DNA of 64,000 nt, taken from the NCBI GenBank assembly GCA_964649195.1, contig CAZYPK010000003.1:1-64000 (forward strand), in the 5' to 3' direction. Position 1 is the first letter of the stretch. Each line of letters opens with the position of its first letter. The position numbers and the translations under genes were made by a program. This DNA comes from JTS-RE9 sp964649195 (GTDB lineage: Bacteria > Planctomycetota > Phycisphaerae > Phycisphaerales > Phycisphaeraceae). The notes under the pieces were generated by a model. The model had not been told where the DNA came from. It was given only the letters and a program-made list of their open reading frames with translations, and ran no database searches. Positions 26,442 to 35,007 of the stretch are shown in pieces.

Positions 26442-28342
26442 GGCGCACCTCCCACGCGCACCTTCACGCGGTCGAACTCCGCGCCGTTTTCGAGCAGCGT
26501 GTTGAAGATGCGGATCATGCCGTCGCTCAGGTCGATCGAGCGGTTGTAGTTGTAGGAACCGTGAAAGACGCCGTTGGCGACCACGCCGACCGAGTCGTCC
26601 GCCGGGTTGATGTAGAGCTTGAGCTGCACCATGCCGGTGGGGAGATCGGGCAAGGTGAACAGCGTCTTGGGCAGCAGCAGGAGGTCGCGCGTCTGGAGCG
26701 TGAGGGTCTGGGTGTTGTTGTTCTGTCTGGCGACGTAGGCCTCGATGATGCCGTGGCCCAGGGCGGAGGCTTCGACGCGCATTTCGATGCCCGCCCCGCC
26801 GCCGCCGGCGGTGGTGTCGCGCATGGCCACTTCGACCGTGGTGAAATGATGGAAGCCGTTGGCGGGATTGGAACGGAGCGTGCGATCGGCGCGCCAGACG
26901 CCGTTACTGAGCCGTCCGGTGTCGAAACCGGTGGCGGAGGACCAATCGGGCAGGCCGTCCACATTCTGATCGGCCGTGGTGGGGTTGCTGCTGAAGTCGG
27001 TCTCCCACTGGGCGGCCAGGGCTTCGGGCTGGTTGGGAAGTCGGACGGCTGTTTCGATACGGCCGTGGGCTTCGCCGGTGGTCTGCAACGCGATGCGGAC
27101 GGCGGTGATGTGGGTGCGGTTGACCGTTCGCCTGGAGACCTTGGAAACCCGGCCATAAGCCTGATGGCGCGTCGCCCGATTGGCGACATATCCGTAGCCG
27201 CCGTCACCCTGAAGCAACATGCCCACGCCGTTGTTGGAGGCATACTCGATGCGGCCGGCCTTGCCAAGACCCGCGGCATTGTCCGTGAGAAAACAGAGTT
27301 GCTGCTCCGGCTTCAGGTTGATCGCGGTGTTCACATTGATCTGAACCCAGTTGAAACTCGTGGACAGGGACGATTCACTCATGGTGCCCGACGCCAGCGC
27401 GCCACCTGAAGGCGTTTTGTCGTTGCCCGCCAGATGCAGCCGCAGCCCCACGGTGCCCAAGGGCAGCAGGGCGTTGTCGCGCTTGGCGCGGAAGAGGAAG
27501 CGGGTCAGACGCCAGGTGTAGGTGTCCGCAGGCAGTTCGGGTTTGATGAACTGCCCGATGCCCTTGCCTGCGTTCAGAATGTGCTCGGCACTGACGTAGT
27601 TGTTGGGATTGTGACTGGCCAGCAGCGTCTCGTTTTCCTCGATGATCGGGCCGGGATAAACCTCGGCGACGAGTTGCTCTTCAAAAACGAATTCCAACGA
27701 AGTGACCCCTTCGAGCAACGTCACCGCGCTGGTGCTGTTGTATTGCCGGGTCAAAGGCGCTTTTCCGACACCCGACCACGCATAGCGAATGATTTCCACT
27801 TTTCCATCGCCATCGCGATCAGGCACGGTGAAGCGGATCGACTTGTCGGTGCGCTCGGTGATCTGCAAGGCGAACCGCAGTTCCGCGGCCATCTTGTCCA
27901 CCGCGTTGGCGGCGGTGAGGGTGGATGCGGCCACGCCGTCGGCCGATGGAAGGGCCCGGCCGGCCAGCACCATCGCCGAGCCGATGGCCAGCATCAGAAT
28001 CGAGGTGATCGCCAGGCTGGTGACCACTTCGATCATCGTGAAACCGCAGGGAAGCCGGGGGAGCCGGGGGAGCCGGGGGAGCGGGGGGAGCGGGGAGAAC
28101 TGAAGGGTGGCTGGGGCTGAGTTGTGATTCGGGTGGCTGGGGCTGAAGGCTTTGCGCAAGCCCCGGCCAGGCGACCATCGACTTTCAGTTGCGCCACCTT
28201 GCTTCGCGCATCCGGGCCGGGGCTTCGCGGACTCAGCCCCAGCCACCCTTCGCAGAGACTCAGCCCCAGTTCCCTTTCGCAGAGCCTCAGCTCCAGTTCC
28301 TCGGACGCTGGAACATGGGATCGTTGCCGATGAATGCTTCAT
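26438..28342 (-). CDS. GspJ-like pseudopilin with long repeat-encoded leader and large C-terminal extension
   Basis: The core has the prepilin motif G-FTMIEVVTSLAITSILMLAIGSAMVL and a GspJ-like globular part (AAELRFALQITERTDKSIRFTVPD, LLEGVTSLEFVF). ATG 28342 overlaps the stop of the H-like gene as ATGA, so it is the natural coupled start. That makes the leader about 99 residues before the cleavage Gly at residue 100, instead of the usual 5-30. Most of the leader is encoded by dispersed repeats (28050-28300; LPRLPRLPRLP just before the cleavage Gly). After the GspJ-like part comes an unrecognised region of some 350 residues that includes DQNVDGLPDW, a calcium-loop-like stretch, and beta-rich sequence. 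In all it is 634 residues against about 200 for typical GspJ. Confidence 0.7.
   Translation of the reverse strand: MKHSSATIPCSSVRGTGAEALRKGTGAESLRRVAGAESAKPRPGCAKQGGATESRWSPGRGLRKAFSPSHPNHNSAPATLQFSPLPPLPRLPRLPRLPCGFTMIEVVTSLAITSILMLAIGSAMVLAGRALPSADGVAASTLTAANAVDKMAAELRFALQITERTDKSIRFTVPDRDGDGKVEIIRYAWSGVGKAPLTRQYNSTSAVTLLEGVTSLEFVFEEQLVAEVYPGPIIEENETLLASHNPNNYVSAEHILNAGKGIGQFIKPELPADTYTWRLTRFLFRAKRDNALLPLGTVGLRLHLAGNDKTPSGGALASGTMSESSLSTSFNWVQINVNTAINLKPEQQLCFLTDNAAGLGKAGRIEYASNNGVGMLLQGDGGYGYVANRATRHQAYGRVSKVSRRTVNRTHITAVRIALQTTGEAHGRIETAVRLPNQPEALAAQWETDFSSNPTTADQNVDGLPDWSSATGFDTGRLSNGVWRADRTLRSNPANGFHHFTTVEVAMRDTTAGGGGAGIEMRVEASALGHGIIEAYVARQNNNTQTLTLQTRDLLLLPKTLFTLPDLPTGMVQLKLYINPADDSVGVVANGVFHGSYNYNRSIDLSDGMIRIFNTLLENGAEFDRVKVRVGGAP
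28043..28295. repeat. dispersed repeats inside the J-like leader
   Basis: GGGAGCCGG nonamers run at 28051-28100. GGTGGCTGGGGCTGA units follow at 28106-28146, the block shared with 24078-24150 at 28147-28225, and AGCCCCAGCCACCC with degenerate further copies to about 28295. All lie within an open reading frame on the minus strand. Confidence 0.85.
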
Positions 28343-28848
28343 TTCACACTCATCCTTCCCGTCACGCCATCGAGGGTGATGACCTTCCGGTCCGTGCCGT
28401 TGCGGAGTTGGATCGTGCCGGCGCCATTGGGTTTGCCGAAGCCGTCGAACTTGATCGGGTTGGATGCGTTGCCGGCGATGGAGGCGGCCAGGGCGCTGGT
28501 CTGGTAGGGGCCTTCGTTGAGCGAGACGGTGGAGATGACCACGTTGTCGCCGTTCTCATCCAGCCTGGAGATGGTGTACGTTCTGGCGAGGTAGTTGAAG
28601 GTCAGCGTGCGCGAGGAACTGGAGGCGATCGCCTCCTGCTGGGCGTACTCGATGTCACCGGTGAGGCGTCGGGCGGCGGCATCGAGCTTGTACCGCGTGG
28701 CGGAGTTGAAGAAGCGAGGCACGGCAATGGATGCGATGACCGCGGTGATCGCCACGACCATCGTCAGCTCCACCAGCGTGAAACCGGATGTTCGATGTGC
28801 AGCGTCGCCGCAAGACAATCCTCGTGATGGGTTTCCGTGCTTCTCCAT
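28339..28848 (-). CDS. GspH/FimT-like pseudopilin
   Basis: The 169-residue product has a 21-residue leader ending in SG, then FTLVELTMVVAITAVIASIAVPRFFNSATRYKLDAAARRLTGDIEYAQQEAIASSSSRTLTF. This is characteristic of GspH/FimT minor pseudopilins, with Glu5 and a following beta domain (LRNGTDRKVITLDGVTGRMSV). ATG 28848 (MEKHGNPSRG) lies at the edge of a repeat tract. The TGA stop overlaps the ATG of the J-like gene. Confidence 0.82.
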   Translation of the reverse strand: MEKHGNPSRGLSCGDAAHRTSGFTLVELTMVVAITAVIASIAVPRFFNSATRYKLDAAARRLTGDIEYAQQEAIASSSSRTLTFNYLARTYTISRLDENGDNVVISTVSLNEGPYQTSALAASIAGNASNPIKFDGFGKPNGAGTIQLRNGTDRKVITLDGVTGRMSVK

Positions 28849-28854
28849 GTTCGG

Positions 28855-29203
28855 ATATCGGATATCGGATTTCGGATTTCGGATTTGAGATTCGGAGGCG
28901 GAAGCAGAATCTGAGATTTGAAATTTGAGATTTGAGATTTCAAATCCGCAATCCGAAATCCCAAATCCCAAATCCCAAATCCGAAATCCGAAATCCCAAA
29001 TCCGAAATCCCTCCTCAACGACGATCCGCCCGGCGGTCCGTTCGTAAACGGTCAGCCGAGCGGATCACCTTTCGATTCACCTCGATTGTGCGAGCGGGCG
29101 GGTTCGGAAAGACTCATGGGTGACCTGAATAACCTCACGTCCAAGCCGCTTGCGGCGTAGCAATCCCTTGATGCACGGCAATCGGGGGTTATTCAGAAGT
29201 CCC
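28855..29203. repeat. TCCGAAA heptamer hairpin array and ERIC-like element copy A4
   Basis: GGATATC, GGATTTC and TTTGAGA units at 28855-28940 are opposed by TCCGAAA and CCCAAAT units at 28941-29010. A short unrelated stretch follows, then A4 in reverse orientation at 29118-29203 (CCTGAATAACC, the GCCGCTTGCGGC core, GGTTATTCAGAAGTCCC). Nothing here looks coding. It separates the G-like and H-like genes by almost 400 nt. Confidence 0.85.
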
Positions 29204-29231
29204 TCATCCTTCGGCCCGCCTCGCGTCAGGG

Positions 29232-29714
29232 TCAAAAGTCCTTGAAGGGTTTGCCGGATTCGTCCTTTTCGGTGGCGGCGAGGTTGGCGGTGATTTCGCC
29301 GGTCGTCGCGTTGTAGGCCCAGCCGAAGCCGGCGGTGCCCAGGGTGTCGGTGATGCCGGCGTTGCCCTTGTTGGTGCCCACGGGCAGGGCGGGGATTTTG
29401 CGGATGTAGGGGCCGTAGATGAACCCGGCGGTCTTGCCGTCGCCGTCATCGACGGCGCCGTCCGCCTTGGTCAGCTTGGTGAGCTGATCGACGAACTTGG
29501 CCTGCGTCGGGAACGCCCCGCCATGCTCGGCGGCATAAAGATCGATGGCGTTGCGAAGCGTCGCCAGATCGCTGATCAGCGCCGACTCGGAAGCCCCGGT
29601 CGTGCCCCGGCTCATGCGGGGAATCGCAATCGCGCCGATGATGCCGATGATCACAACCACGATCACCAACTCGATCAAACTGAAACCCGCGTTGTTCTTT
29701 GTCATCTTGTTCAT
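29232..29714 (-). CDS. gspG: GspG-like major pseudopilin
   Basis: The 160-residue product starts MNKMTKNNAG, cut before FSLIELVIVVVIIGIIGAIAIPRMSRG, the canonical major-pseudopilin helix with Glu5. It continues with ALISDLATLRNAIDLYAAEHGGAFPTQ and a C-terminal domain YIRKIPALPVGTNKGNAGI typical of GspG (the P-x-x-P loop region). ATG 29714 is chosen over 29747 because it has AAGGAGG 8 nt upstream on the minus strand (complement of 29723-29729). GspG polymerises into the periplasmic pseudopilus of the type II secretion system. The ATPase, inner-membrane platform and secretin genes are not in this window. Confidence 0.86.
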   Translation of the reverse strand: MNKMTKNNAGFSLIELVIVVVIIGIIGAIAIPRMSRGTTGASESALISDLATLRNAIDLYAAEHGGAFPTQAKFVDQLTKLTKADGAVDDGDGKTAGFIYGPYIRKIPALPVGTNKGNAGITDTLGTAGFGWAYNATTGEITANLAATEKDESGKPFKDF

Positions 29715-29882
29715 CGAACCGGCCTCCTTCAATGGTGGATTGTTCATCCATGAGCCTCGGTCGTGTACCCACGAATCCGATGGCTACGATCTACTTCGTC
29801 GATCCCGAACCGAGGCTTGAGTCGTCCGCATCGCAAAACGAATTTTTTTTCCCGCATCGCCCCGATGTTGTCGTACACGTTC

Positions 29883-30506
29883 TCAGTCGCCCGCCTTCGT
29901 GAGCGATCCCGCCGGCGCCGGCAGCGACAGCTCGACCCGTCGGCCATCCTTCTCGAAGATCGCCGACCGCTTGGTGACTTCGATCAACGTGAAGCCATCG
30001 ACCACCTTGCCCAGCACGACGGTCTGGTTGTTGATGATCGCCGCCCCGCCGTGGGCGTTGTTCACCAGCGCCAGCAGCTTGTGGGTGTTGGTGAACGCCT
30101 GCACCTCATCCACTTTCACCACCGGCCTGGCCTTGGGTTGCTCCTTTTTAAGCCAGCCCGAAGCGGGAAGAAAGGCGTCCTCCACCTGCGCCAAATCGAA
30201 GCTCTCGGATTCGGCGATCTTGTCCAGCCGACCCGCCAGCGTCATGGTGCGCGCGGTCGGCGAACCGGCGGAGGCCCCCGACGCACGGGCGGACCCCGGG
30301 GCGAACCCGGTGGTGGTTCCGGGGATGGTTCCGGGGGCGGGGGTGACTCCGGGGGTGGGCGTCGGCGACAGGCTCGCCTCGGTCTGGCTGGGCCCGGTCG
30401 CCCCGCCATCCAGAAGGATGCGATCGACCCCCAGCCCGCCCAGCGCCAGAGCCAGAATCACCACGTAGGCTTTGCGCTGCTTGGATGTGTTGTTGTTGGT
30501 GCTCAT
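29883..30506 (-). CDS. GspC/PilP-like inner-membrane protein
   Basis: A 207-residue protein with a short cytoplasmic N-terminus and one membrane helix (KAYVVILALALGGLGVDRIL, about 12-32). A Pro/Thr/Gly-rich linker follows (SPTPTPGVTPAPGTIPGTT), then a small C-terminal domain ending in VVDGFTLIEVTKRSAIFEKDGRRVELSLP. That last segment matches the homology region of GspC and PilP proteins, which link the platform to the secretin. ATG 30506 has GAAGG upstream on the minus strand. As the first gene of the set it fits the GspC position. The assignment is by motif and context, not by full-length similarity. Confidence 0.65.
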   Translation of the reverse strand: MSTNNNTSKQRKAYVVILALALGGLGVDRILLDGGATGPSQTEASLSPTPTPGVTPAPGTIPGTTTGFAPGSARASGASAGSPTARTMTLAGRLDKIAESESFDLAQVEDAFLPASGWLKKEQPKARPVVKVDEVQAFTNTHKLLALVNNAHGGAAIINNQTVVLGKVVDGFTLIEVTKRSAIFEKDGRRVELSLPAPAGSLTKAGD

Positions 30507-30569
30507 GACCTTCAAGCAAACGATATGAAAATATCCCCGGCAAGGTCTGGTTCGAGGTTATCTTCGACG

Positions 30570-30755
30570 AATCTTGGGGGAAGGCATAAAGGCACGAAGG
30601 CACGAAGGCACGGAGGGGGAAGGCAAGTTTCGGGTTCCAGGTCGGCGGAAAGACATGAAGGGGATTTCAAATTCGAAATCTCAAATCCGAAATCCGAAAT
30701 CCGAAATCCGAAATCATCCCAACTCGGAACTCGGAACTCGAAACCCGGAACTTTT
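30570..30755. repeat. GGCACGAA octamers, TCCGAAA and GGAACTC heptamer arrays
   Basis: GGCACGAA-type units lie at 30580-30612, AAATCTC/TCCGAAA units at 30665-30715 and GGAACTC units at 30721-30750. They lie between the TauE stop and the GspC-like start. Confidence 0.85.
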
Positions 30756-30765
30756 CCCCCTCCGC

Positions 30766-31599
30766 TCACATCATCTTCCACACCGGCAGCATCAGCCGCC
30801 AGATCGAGACCATCATCAGCACGATGAACGCCAGCCGGACTTGTCGCGTGGGCAGCACGTGGGTGAGCTTCGCCCCCAAGTGGCCGCCGATCCAGCAGGT
30901 GGGGGCGAGCAGGGCCGCCAACAGAAGGCTGACGCGGATGTCGTAGCCCAGATCGGACAGCGTGAGATTCTTGAAGATGGCGCCGATGACGGCGCTGATG
31001 CAGATGATCGCCGAGCTGTTGGCGATGCACGTTTTCAGCGGCAGCCTCAGCGCCACCTGCTGCAAGGGGACCGCCACCGCCCCGCCGCCGACGCCTGTCA
31101 GTCCGGCGATGATCCCCATCACCACGCCGACAAAAATGCAGCGCGGCAGGGTGATCCTCGCTTCGGCGCCATCCTCGCGCCGCTGCGCGGCAACGCCGAG
31201 CCGGCGTATGTTCACAACCGTCACGTATGACAACAGTCCCGCAAGCACCGCTCCGAGCCAGATGGCGCCATTCACCCCTTTGAACAAATTGCTCAGCCAG
31301 ACGCCGACGATCACAAACAACGCCGCCGCCGGGAGCATCCAGCGGATCGCCTGAACGTGGATCGCCCCGGCCTTGTAATGCCTGCGGGCGGCAGGCACCG
31401 ACACCGCAATGTTGGCGATCATCGCGGCGGCCTGATAGACGTGCTGGTTCAGGTGATCCCTCGCCGCCTGCCCGAACATCATCACCAACCCCGGCAACAT
31501 GACCACGCTGCCGCCCACCCCCAGCAGACCGCCCAGCAGACCGCCCAGCAGACCGATCGAGGCGATACCCAGGATATGGAGCGTGTCCAGTTCGATCAT
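30766..31599 (-). CDS. TauE/SafE-family membrane permease
   Basis: A 277-residue protein of the TauE/SafE (sulfite or sulfonate-related anion exporter) family. Two homologous halves each begin with the diagnostic glycine motif: GGLLGVGGSVVMLPGLV near residue 20 and AGLTGVGGGAVAVPLQQ near residue 155. Seven or eight transmembrane helices are visible. Its ATG overlaps the TGA of the upstream MBL-fold gene, so the two are translationally coupled. Substrate is unknown; sulfite, sulfoacetate and other small anions are all possible for the family. Confidence 0.87.
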   Translation of the reverse strand: MIELDTLHILGIASIGLLGGLLGGLLGVGGSVVMLPGLVMMFGQAARDHLNQHVYQAAAMIANIAVSVPAARRHYKAGAIHVQAIRWMLPAAALFVIVGVWLSNLFKGVNGAIWLGAVLAGLLSYVTVVNIRRLGVAAQRREDGAEARITLPRCIFVGVVMGIIAGLTGVGGGAVAVPLQQVALRLPLKTCIANSSAIICISAVIGAIFKNLTLSDLGYDIRVSLLLAALLAPTCWIGGHLGAKLTHVLPTRQVRLAFIVLMMVSIWRLMLPVWKMM

Positions 31600-32576
31600 C
31601 CCTGCACTTCCAGCCTCCGTTGCTCCCGCCGCATCATCGCCAGTGGTCGCACGGGAATCCAGGGCGTTCTTTGCCGCTGCTGCGCCAGCACCACCCGCCC
31701 TGCAAACCGCGCATCGCCGCTGAACACCTCGCGCACGATCTCCTCCGAATTGCACTGTTGACTGCGATGCAGAAGCACGATCCGCTGCGGATTGCCCGCC
31801 GGGCTTGCATCGGCGATCCGCCGGCAGGCTTCGAGCGATTGCTCGTTCGACAAATGACCATGACCGCCCATGATCCGCTGCTTCAAAAGCTCCGGGCGGT
31901 CGCTCGTCAGTTGCATCCGCGGATCGTAATTGCACTCGATGAGCAACACATCCACGCCCGCAAAGGCACGAATCATTTCATCAGGCACATGCCCCAGATC
32001 GGTCGCCAGCCCCACGCGACCGTGCGGCGAACTCAGGTGAAACGCACTGCTCCCCTTGGCGTCGTGCGGAAGGCGGACCGCGCTCACCGCCAGTTGCTCG
32101 TCCTCCTGTTCCGCCGTCCAGGGCGCGAACGGATCAGCCTCGAAGAATCGGACGAGATCGGCGCCATACAGCCGCTCGCTCCCTTTCACGCGATCCAGAT
32201 CATCCCGATGCCAGCGGTGCAGATGGAGCGGGATGCGAAAGCCGATCATCGTGTCGATCCAGGCCGGTCGAAAGTGATCCTGATCCAGATGGGTGATGCA
32301 GATGGCGGCAAGATCGCCGACCTTCAGCCCGATCGGATCCAGCCGCCGGTCGGTGGCCACCGGACCAAAGCCCGCGTCGATGAGCATCGCCTTCGCACCG
32401 ATGCGGACCACGGTGGAGTTGCCGCCCGAACCGGACCCGAGCACGCAAACCTGCATGGCATCCCGCAAGTGATCCGCCCGCACCGCAGCCGCCGCCCCGC
32501 CGACCGCCACAGGCGCCGCAGGCGAAGCCGCCACCTCGTCAAACAGCCTGTATTGATGTTTGAAAGACATCTTCAT
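31596..32576 (-). CDS. MBL-fold metallo-hydrolase with an altered metal motif
   Basis: A 326-residue beta-lactamase-fold protein similar to the WalJ/YycJ and PhnP-like group. The N-terminal MQVCVLGSGSGGNSTVV strand-loop and MLIDAGFGP are typical. The metal motif reads THLDQDH rather than THxHxDH, so the second His is Asp. Later ligand regions are ATDLGHV and LLIECNYD. ATG 32576 or 32570 is the start; the first 35 residues are an extension. It is coupled by ATGA to the TauE gene. A role as a hydrolase of a small substrate exported by, or related to, that permease is only an inference. Confidence 0.8.
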   Translation of the reverse strand: MKMSFKHQYRLFDEVAASPAAPVAVGGAAAAVRADHLRDAMQVCVLGSGSGGNSTVVRIGAKAMLIDAGFGPVATDRRLDPIGLKVGDLAAICITHLDQDHFRPAWIDTMIGFRIPLHLHRWHRDDLDRVKGSERLYGADLVRFFEADPFAPWTAEQEDEQLAVSAVRLPHDAKGSSAFHLSSPHGRVGLATDLGHVPDEMIRAFAGVDVLLIECNYDPRMQLTSDRPELLKQRIMGGHGHLSNEQSLEACRRIADASPAGNPQRIVLLHRSQQCNSEEIVREVFSGDARFAGRVVLAQQRQRTPWIPVRPLAMMRREQRRLEVQG

Positions 32577-32587
32577 AATAACCCAAG

Positions 32588-32990
32588 GAAACTCCCGAAT
32601 AACCCCACACCCCAGCCGCTTGCGGCGTGGCAAGATACATCGGTGTGTTATCCAAAAATCCCAGAAGTCCCCAAGGCCAATCTTATCACCATTTCGGAAA
32701 GGCCTCCGGGCCGTTTAATCCTCCGCCGCATCACCGGAAGCAAAAGCTCCAAATCGCAAACTCCAAATTGCAAACAAACTCGAAAGCGAGCCAAAGCGGG
32801 CAAAACCGATCCGAATCCGGATTCCGTTTGATTGTATTTTTTGTTCTTGGAGCTTGTTTGGAGTTTGAGATTTGTCATTTGGAACTTCCGACAAAGCGGG
32901 CGCCGAGAATTAAACGACCCTGTCGAGGGCCCCCGGGGGCCTCCGGGGGCCTCCGGTGGCCCGCGAATTGCCGCGCTCGCCGCAGATGCT
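32588..32990. repeat. ERIC-like copy A5 and a long inverted CTCCAAAT array
   Basis: A5 (32588-32662) is degenerate at its left end but has CCGAATAACCCC, the GCCGCTTGCGGC core and GATACATCGG. Then AAGCTCCAAATCGCAAACTCC units (32741-32781) oppose TTGGAGCTTGTTTGGAGTTTG (32848-32868). CGGGGGCCTC units repeat at 32933-32960. The 475-nt gap between the MBL gene and the divergent aldo-keto reductase holds no other visible feature. Confidence 0.75.
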
Positions 32991-33051
32991 ACGCTGTTGG
33001 CCCGCCGTTTCGCACCCTTGATCCGCTTCGGCACGCCTACCGAGAAGTCCC

Positions 33052-33996
33052 ATGCAATTTCGCTCCCTTGGCAGCACCGGCCTCAAGCTTTCCGCCCTCT
33101 CCTTCGGCGCCTCCTCCCTGGGCCAGGAGTTCCGCAAGGTCGATCTCACGCAGGCCATGCAGTCGGTCCATGTCGCCCTCGATCTGGGCATGAACTTCAT
33201 CGACACCTCCCCCTTCTATGGCCGGGGCACCAGCGAATGTCTGCTCGGCTTCATCCTGCGCGACATCCCGCGCGACAAGTACCTCCTGGGCAGCAAGCTG
33301 GGCCGCTACGATGCCGACCACTTCGACTTCTCCGCCAGACGGGTGGCCGAGAGCGTGGATGTCAGCCTCAAACGCATGGGCGTGGACCATCTGGACATCA
33401 TGCTCTGCCACGACATCGAGTTTGTCGAGATGTCGCAGATCGTCAATGAAACAATCCCCGCCCTTCGCAAAATACAGAAGGCGGGCAAGGTCAGACACAT
33501 CGGCATCAGCGGCTACCCGATGAACATATTCAGGTATGTTCTGGACCGCACCGACCTGGATGTGGTTCTTTCATACAATCACTATACATTGCAGAACACC
33601 ATGTTCGCCGACCTGACGCCCTACCTCAAGTCGAGGAACGTGGGCATCATGAATGCCGCCCCGTTCTCCGCCAGGCTGCTCACCAACGCCCCGCTTCCCG
33701 CCTGGCACAAGGCGACCCCGCAGGTCCGCGCAGTCGCCAAGGCCGCCGCCGACCACTGCGCCGCCAGGGGCGTGGATATCGCCCAGCTTGCCCTGCAATA
33801 CGCCATCGCCAACGAGGACATGGCCACCTGCATCGTCGGCTCCGCCTCGCCGGACAACGTCCGCAAGTGGGTCCAGTGGGCCGACCAGCCGATCAACCAG
33901 ACGCTGCTGAAGGAAGTGCTCGACATCCTCGAGCCCATACACAACTGGTTCTATATTGAAGGCAGGCCGAAGAATAATGACCGGACGCCGGTGTGA
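33052..33996 (+). CDS. aldo-keto reductase, L-galactose/L-fucose dehydrogenase-like
   Basis: An NAD(P)-dependent aldo-keto reductase of 314 residues with an intact catalytic tetrad: Asp51 and Tyr56 (FIDTSPFYGRG), Lys82 (LGSKLGRYD) and His120 (IMLCHDIEF). The start MQFRSLGSTGLKLSALSFGASSLG and the overall pattern match the L-galactose dehydrogenase / D-threo-aldose (L-fucose) dehydrogenase branch, which oxidises the free aldose at C1 to an aldonolactone. It heads a plus-strand cluster with a mutarotase, lactonase, aldonate dehydrogenase and uronate epimerase, which supports that assignment. Exact sugar is unknown. Confidence 0.85.
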   Translation: MQFRSLGSTGLKLSALSFGASSLGQEFRKVDLTQAMQSVHVALDLGMNFIDTSPFYGRGTSECLLGFILRDIPRDKYLLGSKLGRYDADHFDFSARRVAESVDVSLKRMGVDHLDIMLCHDIEFVEMSQIVNETIPALRKIQKAGKVRHIGISGYPMNIFRYVLDRTDLDVVLSYNHYTLQNTMFADLTPYLKSRNVGIMNAAPFSARLLTNAPLPAWHKATPQVRAVAKAAADHCAARGVDIAQLALQYAIANEDMATCIVGSASPDNVRKWVQWADQPINQTLLKEVLDILEPIHNWFYIEGRPKNNDRTPV

Positions 33997-34052
33997 ATTA
34001 AATGACCGAAGGCTTGACAATAGGGGCGCCTGAGAACACAGGATTATGTGTC

Positions 34053-34844
34053 ATGCACCTTGTATATATCGATGAGTCCGGCAATACCGGAACCAATTTG
34101 GATGACCCGCAACAACCTGTGTTTGTTCTATGCGCCATGATCGTCGCTGAGGATCACTGGCAAAATCTTGAAACGGAACTTCGAACGGCACTCGATGAAC
34201 TGCTTCCCCAATGGCGTGACATCGAAGGGTTCGAGGTGCATGCGGCGGACTTGCGCAACGGACGCGGATGCTTTGAAGGCGTCCGTGTGGATGATCGGAT
34301 CTCACTAAGGGACACTTGGATGCGGATAGGCGCAAGGCACGGAGTCAAGCTTATCCACCGCCCGATCCACAAGAAGAGATTCGCCATGTGGCAGGCAAAG
34401 GAATTCAGCGGCGGATTGAAATTGAATCCACACGTACCTGCTTTCGCGCTCTTGTCACGATGTGTTGACAGTTACCTTAGATCGCTCCCCGGTTCGCCCA
34501 GAGGCATGCTGATCTCTGACGATAACAAGGAGATCGTGAAGGATGTTGAAAAGTCGATCCGGGCGCTGCGCGATTTCGATGGAAAGCTAAGATTGAACCA
34601 GATCATCGAGAAAGGCTTTTTCATCGATTCACAAACAAGCCTGCCACTTCAGTTGTGCGACCTGTTTGCACTCAGCCTGCGAAAAAAGGCTGAATCTGAC
34701 GGCGGAAGCGAAATGAAACCCTTTGACAAACAAGGCATCGCCATCGCAGCCGGCCTTGTTCACGAAGACAAAACCGAAGAAATGGATGTGCTGACATGGT
34801 TCACGGAGCACCACACCAATAAAAAGAGCGGCCAGGGGGACTAA
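34053..34844 (+). CDS. DUF3800 domain protein
   Basis: The 263-residue product starts MHLVYIDESGNTGTNLDD, the diagnostic DUF3800 opening (YIDESG), with later acidic positions (LISDDNKE, LPLQLCDLFALSL) expected for a family predicted to have an RNase H-like nuclease fold. DUF3800 proteins are frequent in mobile islands and next to defence genes. ATG 34053 is the family start; the frame opens at 34002, close to the aldo-keto reductase stop. Its base composition is less GC-rich than the flanking sugar genes, and it interrupts that cluster, which suggests insertion. Function is unknown. Confidence 0.85.
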   Translation: MHLVYIDESGNTGTNLDDPQQPVFVLCAMIVAEDHWQNLETELRTALDELLPQWRDIEGFEVHAADLRNGRGCFEGVRVDDRISLRDTWMRIGARHGVKLIHRPIHKKRFAMWQAKEFSGGLKLNPHVPAFALLSRCVDSYLRSLPGSPRGMLISDDNKEIVKDVEKSIRALRDFDGKLRLNQIIEKGFFIDSQTSLPLQLCDLFALSLRKKAESDGGSEMKPFDKQGIAIAAGLVHEDKTEEMDVLTWFTEHHTNKKSGQGD

Positions 34845-35007
34845 CCCAGAGTCGACTGACGTCGGCCCATGACTGGTCGCTGCCCTATTATATCGACGGT
34901 CCGCTTGATTTGTAAAGCGAGATTTTGCTTTCCCTCCAACATTTTTGCACCTCATCGACCGATTGTGATGCAAAGCCAATGATTACACGATTTTAAGATT
35001 GTTCCCC

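Noticed and set aside
28855..29010. Regular short repeats that might be read as a CRISPR array
   Set aside because: Units are 7 nt with no unique spacers of constant length, and they occur in inverted halves. No cas gene is present in the window.
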